This document shows, piece by piece, positions 53,641 to 63,159 of a DNA stretch of 64,000 bases; position 1 is the first letter of the stretch, and every line of letters begins with the position of its first letter. The DNA lies in NCBI GenBank assembly GCA_004764695.1, contig SMSO01000036.1, forward strand, positions 826,001 through 890,000, given 5' to 3'. Source of the DNA: Schizochytrium sp. TIO01 (lineage: Eukaryota; Sar; Bigyra; Thraustochytrida; Thraustochytriidae). The translations under genes were made by a program, and so were the position numbers. The notes under the pieces were generated by a model. The model was not told the DNA's origin. It did no database searches and worked only from the letters and a program-made list of their open reading frames with translations.

Positions 53641-54341
53641 GCCTTGGTCTCCCCTATCAATCTTTGGCTGTCATGAACTAGCTTGCAACACTGGATACTA
53701 ATATGATGATTACAACTTTAAACAAATGTGGTACAGGAAGGGTCCTTAGAGGTTCTCTTCAAAACTCAAAGACAAATTGGAGAATACGATTTTCAATTTT
53801 TAATGGCCAACAAAGATTTGCATATTTAGACTTGCAAAAAAATGAAAATACAGGACTAGTGGGGAATAAGAGTGAGTAACAGTGAGAAACTATTATGTCA
53901 TCAAAGCCTTCTATAGTATTTACATTGATAGTCAAAATCCTCCATGTTCCCACACCAAATCAGATTGCGCTTCCTTCTGAGAATCATCTTTAAGGCTAGC
54001 ACAAACTTACAGGTGACGAAGACACAGTACACATTGAAGCTTGCATGTACAAAATATGGCAAGTTTCTGTTGATTCTAAGCGACCAGGACAGATATGATG
54101 TTAGGTGTACACACTTCGACAATCATTGAGGAACCAGAAAGTCTATCATTGGAGAGAGATTTATGATATTGAAAGTGCACATATGAACTGCGATCCATGA
54201 TTGAGGAAAAGAAGTAATGTTATCTCGCCAACTTTACGCGACAAAGTTATATCAGATAAAGCCAACTAAGTTCCATAGAAATTAGTCCATCTTTGTATTT
54301 TTCTCTGAAGGCTGTAGATTGTTATCTCTTGAAATTATAGA

Positions 54342-54399
54342 GGGCTATAAAAAGGCGTGACTAATAACCACTCGTCAGTACCAAGTATACCCCGGTCCC
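54342..54399 (+). repeat. LTR-like promoter segment, plus copy
   Basis: GGGCTATAAAAAGGCGTGAC at the start; 3 differences in 58 nt from the inverted copy at 50013-50070. Confidence 0.6.
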
Positions 54400-57084
54400 C
54401 GGTATGAATTATCCCTCGAAAAGTGCAGAAAGTGTCTTTAATTCATTTCAAGCATCTTGCCTTCGTCTAGTCAGTTTAGTTAGAGCGCTACATTCAGGAG
54501 TAAACATGAGCTATTTGCTATTTCTTTTATAAAGCTTTTTACTTGCACTCCCGGCTATTGTCCCCATCCTCCTTCATTATCCTCTAGCTTGATAGACTTT
54601 AACAACTCTCAACACAAGTAAGCTGCAGCTGAGCAAGATTCCTACATTACCTCACATCTCAATTAGTCTTATTTTCGATCTGATATCCGCATTCTTACTG
54701 AAAGAATCTTCTGGTCAGCTTGAAGTTGACTATACAGATGAAGGCAAGGATCTTGATGAAGGCTTTACGAAGGTTGATTTAAGAGTTAACAAACTGCTAC
54801 CCTGGAGAATAAATTCCAACATATGGATTCGTGTAGTAATTAAGAAGGTTAAGACATTCTTGAAAGGTGTTAGAGACAATCGATGAGGTTAGGTTAATTC
54901 AACCTCTTCAACCATCAAGTCTAGTTTCATCATACTTGGATCTAGGTAATGTGTAGTCACACTTCTGGTTCTTGACTTTATCAGCCAAGAAAGTCTGATT
55001 GCCTAGTTCTGACCTATTGTAAGCCCTTTTTCTACGAGGTCTTTACAAAGGGACGCCAAGGCTAGCAAAGTCTTATTCACTAATTCCTTCGATTTGAGAT
55101 CTTAGCACAATCGCACGTGAATGATGATTATATTTGTTCTATGAAACTTGTACAATATTTAACCAATTCGTTTTCCAGAGCTATATCCCCATTTATTCGC
55201 CTTCAGACAATACCCTCGATATCACCTTCCTAGTCAACCTCGTGGACAACAAGCATAGACTCTAAGTACAACCGTAAGCTCTTATTATAAACTCGTTCGG
55301 TCTGATACGTTTTTGAGGAGAGTGCTCATAAGAAGTCAACTGTTGTGATCTAGCTATGGCTTGACTAAAAGGATAAAATGTCACGCTTTGGTGTTTGTTT
55401 CGATCAAGTTTCATAGAAGTTTAATATTAGAAGTTTACAAGCCGATGGCACCTAGAATTGAAGGTAATGAACCACCTAACGAACTAAAGTAAGTACTAGG
55501 TTGTAACAGACTTCAAATCAGAATTAAAAAAGATAAGGTGTATAGTGAGCGAAAATCTTTCAACATAACCTGGGAGTCATTGTAGGCATTCGGTCTACTA
55601 CAAAATACATTCCCTTAAGTGTTGAAAGTCGTAGTTTGTTATCGTCGTGAAAACTTTCGGGATCATGCAAGGTATGTTGATCATGTATAGAACAAGCTCT
55701 CTAAAACTACTCCTTAGAGCGTAGTATAAAAGCTTCCCTCCCATAGTCAATCTTTCTCGACGCAGTTACCTTGTTTTCTCCCGTCACCATTGGCTCAACT
55801 TTGAGTTTCATATAGTAAAATATGTTTTAGTTTCTATCTTCTGAGATGTCCAATAGGAGGAGCAAATGGACACTTCTAGGCCTTTCGTTGCAAGACCTAA
55901 AGTATTAAAGACTTACAAAATTACAGAACTAGACGATCAGACTTGCGTGGTTGAGAGGCCATGAAGCAAAATTATGCGTACATATTTGCTTCTAGAACTA
56001 TGGTGGCATCTGAATCGATAATTGTAGAGACGAGTAAAGCTTGTCAAATGTGTCTAGCGTAGATCGAGTATGTTCTGGTATCCCGATTATAACATGAACA
56101 GGCCTACCTTGGGACCCGATACTAACAATGACATATCGCTAACTCTTTTAAGCCATGGGTTGCCATTCTCTCTTGAGCCTTCATCAAACTTCGTAACTCT
56201 ATTTTCAGAATTAACCTCTAGCTGACCAGATTCATCTCTCAGTATCCTTCATCCTATTATATTATAAGCTCTAGCTTTTAGGCGAAGATAGCAATTCCAT
56301 AATGTAAATTATTCTAAAATTATCGATGCGACACATGTGAGCTTAGTTTAGCTGAGTTTTTCATGTGGTAAGTAAAGAAATGTGGTTCTGTTTGCTTAGA
56401 GGGTTTTGAGTAAATATCTTAGGTTCCTGTGTTAGTCAGTTTATGCCAGGGCGTAATTGCTTATCTTGGTCTTAGGTTTTCTGTATTTGGTAAGTTGGTA
56501 GATTCGGGTCTGCTTTCGCATTGTCTTGCAACGCTCATCCTGTAGCTTAGTTCGTTCCCTTACTCCTCGGACGTATTCTTATGTCGGCGCAATCCCGAGC
56601 TGCTGTATCCATATGGCAATGCTTGTAACTATATAACTATGACTATTCCTGCCTCCGTCACAAACGCGCTCCTCTTAGCCTTACAAAGTCATGGTCTGGT
56701 ACTCTTTCCATTTTCGTATTCAGCAATAAGACGAAAATATAAGGATACAATGACCCACAAACACACCAAATATAATGTTAGTTCATCAATTACTGAGTAA
56801 AGGTTCAAGTTCAATCAGCGAATAACTGTGATAGACTGTGGCGACGCCTTCCCGTCAATGTATAGTATGTTCAGGCCTTTTGTGGCAGGCGGAGAGCTGT
56901 ATTCGTGTTAAAGTCAGCAGCATTCAAGAGCTTTGGTACAAGAGATGTTATCCTTAGAACAATGTTGAAATATGGAGCGAAGATATAGGATTAACAATAT
57001 CAGGCCCGAGACACTGCGTCGTAAGGAGACATGGAAGTTATTAAAAGCACAAGTTATGGTTCTATGGGTTAGTGATAGATTGTG

Positions 57085-57460
57085 CTGATATTATCAATCA
57101 AAGCGTGATGTGAACAAGATCCGAACACGTCATAACCAGACTCCTTGACCCTATATGAGAAGTAATCATCTATCAATGCTTGTATATGATAAGAGTTTGG
57201 CTATCAGATACAAATGTGCGTGACCAAGAGGTCTAAAGAGATGAAAATGGACTGTATAATGAAGTGAATAGGCAAGCGCAAGATATAATTAGTAGTTGAG
57301 GAAACCAGTTAATCTAACCTCGTCAGGTATGTGTAATACATATCAAGTCTGCCTTTGCCTATAATTAAAATATCATCTAGTTCACCTTAGTATTTATCTC
57401 CAAGGCTAGCACATCGCTAACACTATAAGCTTGTAGATGCAATGCCTTCATAAGTATAAC
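57085..57460. repeat. Degenerate direct repeat, right copy
   Basis: Partner of 53260-53640, 3.8 kb away in the same orientation. A minus-strand ELDDILIIGKG near 57386-57354 recalls the YVDD(I)LIIG box of copia-type RT, but the surroundings are broken. Confidence 0.4.
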
Positions 57461-58633
57461 CACGCATTCTAAGCATTTGCTTTCCTCATCCGAGTTAGCT
57501 TTCGGGTCACTACATAGAATCGATTGTAGGAAAGTCTGGGTATGCTTGAACAAAAAAGAAAAAGTGACGAAAGTCATGATTCATCACAGTACAAGGCAGA
57601 GCCTACGTTTGGCCTTATTTTCATTGGAGCATCATAATTGCTGCCCATGCTCAGATTGTCTGCTGATTAGGAGAGGACAAAGTGCTTGTGATGTCCAGTA
57701 AATCGTGCAAACTGTTTGTCACGCTGATGTACCCATTATTCATCCTTATAATGAATTATTATTTTCTGTACAAAGTTTCGCCTTTGGGAAAGATTTTGAT
57801 GAGTATTTAGTATACTGCAATCTTTTCAAGGCCAAATGATTCAAAGAATGCAACCCTTTGCATTGTCCCTAAAGGAAGATGAGTGTAACCAGAGAGAGGT
57901 AGACGATGTCACATTACTCATGCTTTTGTATAAATAAGTGCATCTTCAGTTCTTGGTGGCTTGGTTTCTCCATCACGTATATACTTATCTGCTTCTAATT
58001 CTATGCACATTGTTGTGCTTCACAACGATACATCGAGAGATTTAGCAATATATTTTCCGCATCTTCCTTCATCAGAAATCTCAGCAATTTTAGCAACAAG
58101 AGCAGGCCACACAGCATCCTTTTCGAGAAAGATAGGCATAGACAATGGTATGAGAGTAACAGCAGTGCTAAAAATAAAATCTCAATATGCGATAGGCATT
58201 CTTATAGTCCGGGTCGGAAAAACTATGCTTCGTATATAATAAAACTTTAAAGATGAGAAGAGCTCACTTTCAACATTTCATAGAGGTTGATCGCTTTGTT
58301 TAATCTTTGTTGATATAAAGTCAAAATATGTCTCGTAAAGGGGAACTCATCGTTGAAGCTAACTCATACACATTGCACTTGAAGTCGAGCACCTTAAAAC
58401 ATGTCCTTTCCTGAACCTTTTGCACAGCATTAAAACTGACTTAGAGTCCATAAAAATGAATTTTGAATTGTTTATTGGTGCTCGTCTCATCTTCTTCATC
58501 ATCCAAAAGAAGAGACTTGTATACCATGCATGTCTAATTTTGACTAACCTAGAAACTAAAAAAAGAGGATACACTGGTAGGTGGGTACCAGTAGCAGGTA
58601 GATACTAGGTAGCACCAGCATTCTCACTTTTGA

Positions 58634-58705
58634 CTGTTTTGGCTTCAAGTTGAAACTTTATACGCTAAGGTTTTGACTTATTACCTCTGACAAGTGATAG
58701 TGGTG
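58634..58705 (+). repeat. Dispersed element copy
   Basis: TGACTGTTTTGGCTTCAAGT, then a longer middle, then ACCTCTGACAAGTGATAGTG. It is preceded by GGTAGGTGGG-type motifs. Confidence 0.6.
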
Positions 58706-58807
58706 AGGGCTATAAAAGATGCCCAGATATCTAGACAGTGTACTTAAAAAATGCATAGGGGATTAATTATTTATACTATCATCTGACAAACTCAAAAGAA
58801 ATGTAGG

Positions 58808-58852
58808 CCTATCTAGGTCCTAGGTCCTAGGTCCTAAGTCCTAAGTTCTAGG
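58808..58852 (+). repeat. 7-bp tandem repeat (TAGGTCC)
   Basis: About five TAGGTCC/TAAGTCC units in a row. Confidence 0.85.
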
Positions 58853-59903
58853 AGATAAGTTGGGCTTGTTGCCTAAACTCCAGGTTGGCATTAAAGTTTA
58901 ACATAAATAAATACTAAGTGCTGCCGTTGCAAGAAGCAATCAACTTCAGAGCAGTAAATAGAGATGCGAACAGAGCTGCAAAGTTCAAGCCCGATGAAGT
59001 GATGAGGCATCAATCGGGGCGGAGGTGGGCAAATGAGAGCGATAGATGATCATGGGTTAGGGGTCTCTGGGTAGGCGGTATGGTAGTGCTCTGTGTGTTT
59101 GCCTTGACATAGCTGCTTTGTCGGATGGAAAAGACACCTTGGTAAACTTTCCGCTGATCAACACTGCTGAAGTATTGAAGTCACTTCTTGCTCAAGGTAT
59201 TACTTTCTTAAAGTCGGATGCAGAGTTAATTTCTGCTCCTTGTATATCAACAAATCGAGGCTGTACTGCAGAAAGAGGAGTGTTGCGAGTCATTATGATG
59301 TTTGTGCGCCTCCCTCTGTTTAATGCAGGCCTTCTGAGTTGCTGCCGGTGATAAATCTTATATTTTGCTGCACTTATGCACGTAGGACAATCTCTTCAGA
59401 AGAAATCGAAGCTTCTGTTGAATTGTTTGGAGTAAACATTCATTTGCTTCCAAAACATCATTTAGATCCTAGTATGTTCGCATGAGCAAAGTCTTCGAGT
59501 TAACCTAAATCATGCTGACGTTGAAAACATGAGATGGATTAAATGCACTCAATGGCTTCTGTAGTATTGTTTGAAAGTACGTTTAATCACATCCAAGTTC
59601 TTATACCTGAAATACAATGATTCACACAGGCCTTTTCTAGCTTTTCATCTTGAAAATAGAATAGTTGCTCAGAGGTACACCTTATGACTCTGTATCACGT
59701 CATACATTTTGTCGAAAAAATCTAGTTATAAGGGGATGGTTGGTGCAAGCTTTTAAAGAAGGACAGTTTAAGAAAGTCATACATAAGCGCGGTACTGGGC
59801 TCCAATTTTCTTCATCATAGTATGATAGATGATTTGCAGGGTGTCCAACTCAGATACACCACGGGAAATAGGAGATCAAAGCTCTAATATCCTTTCGTAG
59901 GAG

Positions 59904-59972
59904 TCCCGGTTAGCTCAGCGGTAGAGCGTTTGACTCTTAATCAAATGGTCGAGTTCGTTCCCCTTTTTGAGA
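59904..59972 (+). pseudogene. tRNA-Lys(CTT) pseudogene, unit 1
   Basis: The 5' half through the anticodon arm is intact. The T arm is broken (GGTCGAGTTCGTTCCCCTTT, two bases missing and stem lost) and the 3' acceptor strand no longer pairs. Its leader is also diverged. It forms the decayed edge of the array. Confidence 0.85.
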
Positions 59973-60109
59973 ACATCTTTTTAAAGATGTTATGCAATAT
60001 ATTTTTTCCATACCAGAAGAAAGTGGATAGTACTACATAAATTCCGCGTTTCCAGGCTGGACTATTATGGGAAATAGGAGCATCGAAGCTCTATCGTCCT
60101 TCTTAGGAA

Positions 60110-60180
60110 TCCCGGTTAGCTCAGCGGTAGAGCGTTTGACTCTTAATCAAATGGTCGAGGGTTCGATCCCCTCATTGGGA
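60110..60180 (+). tRNA. tRNA-Lys(CTT), unit 2
   Basis: 71 nt. The acceptor strands TCCCGGT and ATTGGGA pair with two G-U wobbles. The D arm is GCTCAGCGGTAGAGC, the anticodon stem TTTGA/TCAAA with loop CTCTTAA (anticodon CTT, reads AAG), the variable loop TGGTC, and the T arm GAGGGTTCGATCCCCTC. The A and B boxes are intact, CCA is not encoded, and there is no intron. The body is identical in units 2-14. The upstream box reads TACATAAA here, and T6 lies just downstream. Confidence 0.97.
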
Positions 60181-60313
60181 AATCTCTTTTTTGGCTTTAT
60201 CTATATTTTTTTTGTTAAAGAAAAAAATGGATAGTAGTACAAAAGTTCCACTTCAGTTGTACATCGATCATGGGAAATAGGAACGTCGAAGCTCCGTTGT
60301 CCTTTCATAGGAA

Positions 60314-60384
60314 TCCCGGTTAGCTCAGCGGTAGAGCGTTTGACTCTTAATCAAATGGTCGAGGGTTCGATCCCCTCATTGGGA
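60314..60384 (+). tRNA. tRNA-Lys(CTT), unit 3
   Basis: Leader variant GGAACGTCGAAGCTCC. The TATA position reads TACAAAAG. The upstream spacer is identical to that of unit 6. Confidence 0.97.
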
Positions 60385-60522
60385 AATCTCCTTTTTGGCT
60401 TTGCTTCTATTTTTTTAATTGAAGAAAAGGAAAATAGATAGTAGTATATAAATTCCGGCTGACCTTGAAAGAAATGTCATGGGAATTAGGAGCATCGAAG
60501 CTCTATCGTCCTTTCATAGGAA

Positions 60523-60593
60523 TCCCGGTTAGCTCAGCGGTAGAGCGTTTGACTCTTAATCAAATGGTCGAGGGTTCGATCCCCTCATTGGGA
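60523..60593 (+). tRNA. tRNA-Lys(CTT), unit 4
   Basis: TATATAAA at 60445-60452, 78 nt upstream. Leader with ATTAGGAGC. The upstream spacer is identical to that of unit 7. Confidence 0.97.
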
Positions 60594-60731
60594 AATCTCC
60601 TTTTTGGCTTTGCTTATATGTTTTTTATTGAAGAAAAGGAAAAGGGATAGTAGTATATAAATTCCAGCCGACCTTTTGGACAACATCATGGGAAATAGGA
60701 GCATCAAAGCTCTGTTGTCCTTTCTTAGGAA

Positions 60732-60802
60732 TCCCGGTTAGCTCAGCGGTAGAGCGTTTGACTCTTAATCAAATGGTCGAGGGTTCGATCCCCTCATTGG
60801 GA
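60732..60802 (+). tRNA. tRNA-Lys(CTT), unit 5
   Basis: TATATAAA box. Leader has GAGCATCAAAGCTC. First unit of the second 622-bp block. Confidence 0.97.
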
Positions 60803-60935
60803 AATCTCTTTTTTGGCTTTATCTATATTTTTTTTGTTAAAGAAAAAAATGGATAGTAGTACAAAAGTTCCACTTCAGTTGTACATCGATCATGGGAAAT
60901 AGGAACGTCGAAGCTCCGTTGTCCTTTCATAGGAA

Positions 60936-61006
60936 TCCCGGTTAGCTCAGCGGTAGAGCGTTTGACTCTTAATCAAATGGTCGAGGGTTCGATCCCCTCA
61001 TTGGGA
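60936..61006 (+). tRNA. tRNA-Lys(CTT), unit 6
   Basis: Duplicate of unit 3, 622 bp downstream, including its spacer. Confidence 0.97.
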
Positions 61007-61144
61007 AATCTCCTTTTTGGCTTTGCTTCTATTTTTTTAATTGAAGAAAAGGAAAATAGATAGTAGTATATAAATTCCGGCTGACCTTGAAAGAAATGTC
61101 ATGGGAATTAGGAGCATCGAAGCTCTATCGTCCTTTCATAGGAA

Positions 61145-61215
61145 TCCCGGTTAGCTCAGCGGTAGAGCGTTTGACTCTTAATCAAATGGTCGAGGGTTCG
61201 ATCCCCTCATTGGGA
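61145..61215 (+). tRNA. tRNA-Lys(CTT), unit 7
   Basis: Duplicate of unit 4, 622 bp downstream, including its spacer. Confidence 0.97.
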
Positions 61216-61352
61216 AATCTCCTTTTTGGCTTTGCTTATATGTTTTTTATTGAAGAAAAGGAAAATGGATAGTAGTATATAAATTCCAGCTGACCTTGTG
61301 ACAACATCATGGGAAATAGGAGCATCAAAGCTCTATCGTCCTTTCTTAGGTA

Positions 61353-61423
61353 TCCCGGTTAGCTCAGCGGTAGAGCGTTTGACTCTTAATCAAATGGTCG
61401 AGGGTTCGATCCCCTCATTGGGA
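61353..61423 (+). tRNA. tRNA-Lys(CTT), unit 8
   Basis: Spacer close to that of unit 5. The leader ends AGGTA instead of AGGAA. The terminator region has T7. Confidence 0.97.
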
Positions 61424-61560
61424 AATCTCTTTTTTTCTTGGCTTTGTCTATACTTTTTTATTGAAAAAATGAATCGATAGTACTACAAAATTTCCACCGC
61501 AATTTTGCAGCCAGTTATGGGAAATAGGAGCATCGAAGCTCTGTTGTCCTTTCATAGGAA

Positions 61561-61631
61561 TCCCGGTTAGCTCAGCGGTAGAGCGTTTGACTCTTAATCA
61601 AATGGTCGAGGGTTCGATCCCCTCATTGGGA
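61561..61631 (+). tRNA. tRNA-Lys(CTT), unit 9
   Basis: The TATA position is weak (TACAAAAT). Followed by AGTTTCC instead of AATCTCC. Confidence 0.97.
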
Positions 61632-61769
61632 AGTTTCCTTTTTGGCTTTGTCTATATTTTTTTAAATTGAAGAAAAAGAAAATAGATGGTAGTACAAAAA
61701 TCCCTCCACAGTCTCAGCTTACATCATGGGAAATAGGAGCATCGAAGCTCTGTTGTCCTTTCTTAGGAA

Positions 61770-61840
61770 TCCCGGTTAGCTCAGCGGTAGAGCGTTTGAC
61801 TCTTAATCAAATGGTCGAGGGTTCGATCCCCTCATTGGGA
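61770..61840 (+). tRNA. tRNA-Lys(CTT), unit 10
   Basis: TATA position TACAAAAA. The upstream spacer is identical to that of unit 13. Confidence 0.97.
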
Positions 61841-61978
61841 AATCTCCTTTTTGGCTTTGCTTATATTTTTTTAATTAAAGAAAAGAAAATTGGATAGTAG
61901 TATATAAATTCCAGATGAATCTCGCAGAGACATCATGGGAAACAGGAGCGTCGAAGCTCTGTCGTCCTTTCATAGGAA

Positions 61979-62049
61979 TCCCGGTTAGCTCAGCGGTAGA
62001 GCGTTTGACTCTTAATCAAATGGTCGAGGGTTCGATCCCCTCATTGGGA
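61979..62049 (+). tRNA. tRNA-Lys(CTT), unit 11
   Basis: TATATAAA box. Leader variant CAGGAGCGTCGAAGCTC, which keeps the possible stem. Confidence 0.97.
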
Positions 62050-62187
62050 AATCTTCTTTTTGGCTTTGCTTATATTTTTTTAATTAAAGAAAAGAAAATT
62101 GGATAGTAGTATATAAATTCCAGATGAATTTCGGGAAAACATCATGGGAAATAGGAGCATCAAAGCTCTGTTGTCCTTTCTTAGGAA

Positions 62188-62258
62188 TCCCGGTTAGCTC
62201 AGCGGTAGAGCGTTTGACTCTTAATCAAATGGTCGAGGGTTCGATCCCCTCATTGGGA
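62188..62258 (+). tRNA. tRNA-Lys(CTT), unit 12
   Basis: Start of the second 627-bp block. Leader with ATCAAAGC. Confidence 0.97.
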
Positions 62259-62396
62259 AGTTTCCTTTTTGGCTTTGTCTATATTTTTTTAAATTGAAGA
62301 AAAAGAAAATAGATGGTAGTACAAAAATCCCTCCACAGTCTCAGCTTACATCATGGGAAATAGGAGCATCGAAGCTCTGTTGTCCTTTCTTAGGAA

Positions 62397-62467
62397 TCCC
62401 GGTTAGCTCAGCGGTAGAGCGTTTGACTCTTAATCAAATGGTCGAGGGTTCGATCCCCTCATTGGGA
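62397..62467 (+). tRNA. tRNA-Lys(CTT), unit 13
   Basis: Duplicate of unit 10, 627 bp downstream. Confidence 0.97.
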
Positions 62468-62527
62468 AATCTCCTTTTTGGCTTTGCTTATATTTTTTCA
62501 ATTAAAGAAAAGAAAATTGGATAGTAG

Positions 62528-62605
62528 TATATAAATTCCAGATGAATTTCGAGAAAACGTCATGGGAAATTGGAGCATCGAAGCTCTGTTGTCCTTTCTT
62601 AGGAA
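62528..62605 (+). promoter_or_regulatory. TATA-like box plus conserved 45-nt leader of tRNA units (unit 14 as example)
   Basis: TATATAAA starts at -78. A ~20-nt stretch that differs between units follows. Then a block from -45 to -1 (CATGGGAAATTGGAGCATCG, then AAGCTCTG, GTCCTTTC, TTAGGAA) is nearly constant in all intact units. GGAGC/GCTCT in the block can form a 5-bp hairpin. A start 25-30 nt after the TATA box would fall at the beginning of the constant block. Confidence 0.55.
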
Positions 62606-62676
62606 TCCCGGTTAGCTCAGCGGTAGAGCGTTTGACTCTTAATCAAATGGTCGAGGGTTCGATCCCCTCATTGGGA
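62606..62676 (+). tRNA. tRNA-Lys(CTT), unit 14
   Basis: Last unit. TATATAAA lies at 62528-62535. Beyond the terminator the repeat breaks off near 62700. Confidence 0.97.
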
Positions 62677-63159
62677 AGTTTCCTTTTTGGCTTTGTTAAT
62701 TTTCAATATTGAATTAAATTATAGTGCTTTCAAGTCTTGCGTTGATAACTTTATTCCAAGGCTCAAGAAATGATATGATTACAGCAAAGAAGAGTATACT
62801 AGGGCTTTTGCTGGATGTCAAGAGATATTCCAGATGCAAACCGGGTTTGGTTCATGCTCCCGTTTATAACTTCATCCAGGTTAACTTTATGGCAGTGCAT
62901 TCGATTTGCAAAAGGTAAAATTGTATCGAATTGTTTCTCAAATGCATACTCTTTTGAAGTGAGAAGTGATGATCTAGCTTCCGATTTCTGAGTAGTACTC
63001 AACAGAAAACAAAAGAACATAGTAAACCTATCTACAAAACAAAGAAAGCATTTGCAAAATTGAGCAGAAAAGAGTTATTTTTAGTTATTAGTAAATAAGA
63101 AGTCAAGCCAAACATCACACGAGCATTCAGAAAAAGAAAAAAAATCATTCCATAAGCCT
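62677..63159. other. Spacer between the tRNA array and the NEMP gene
   Basis: AT-rich, with no further tRNA unit or supported coding frame; it includes the NEMP 3' flank. Confidence 0.5.

Larger units (their letters stand above)
57377..59560 (-). pseudogene. Decayed coding sequence, family unknown (retroelement suspected)
   Basis: Minus-strand frames look coding but carry stops. From 59.5 kb downward they read MFTPNNSTEASISSEEIVLR; RRTNIIMTRNTPLSAVQPRF, VDIQGAEINSASDFKKVIP, stop, ARSDFNTSAVLISGKFTKVS; then LSMPIFLEKDAVWPALVAKI, AEISDEGRCGKYIAKSLDVS, stop, CIELEADKYIRDGETKPP, and HRLPLSGYTHLPLGTMQRV. Of eight in-frame stops that I read, six are TGA and two TAA. No family is recognised. Confidence 0.4.
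47913..59900. other. Transposon graveyard, no intact gene
   Basis: About 12 kb of AT-rich sequence with retroelement pieces, inverted and direct repeats and microsatellites, given separately. I see no intact gene. 52.1-53.2, 54.4-57.0 and 59.6-59.9 kb hold nothing else that I can support. Confidence 0.6.
59904..62676 (+). repeat. Tandem array of 14 tRNA-Lys(CTT) units, 204-209 bp each
   Basis: Start-to-start distances are 206, 204, 209, 209, 204, 209, 208, 208 and then five of 209. Every unit holds, in order, a TATA-like box, a variable ~20-nt stretch, a conserved ~45-nt leader, a 71-nt tRNA, and a CTTTTTGG Pol III-type terminator. All units are on the plus strand. Confidence 0.97.

Noticed and set aside
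57961-58239. Plus-strand 92-codon frame
   Set aside because: The opposite strand carries the more protein-like reading, with Glu, Lys and Asp-rich helices; this frame is its shadow and has no early ATG.
60465-62524. Repeated ~60-76-codon frames running through the tRNA units
   Set aside because: They are translations of the tRNA gene and its leader; their apparent conservation is that of the tRNA repeat.
59904-62676. CRISPR-like array
   Set aside because: The regular period is explained by tRNA genes; the repeats are longer than CRISPR repeats and the spacers are themselves homologous.
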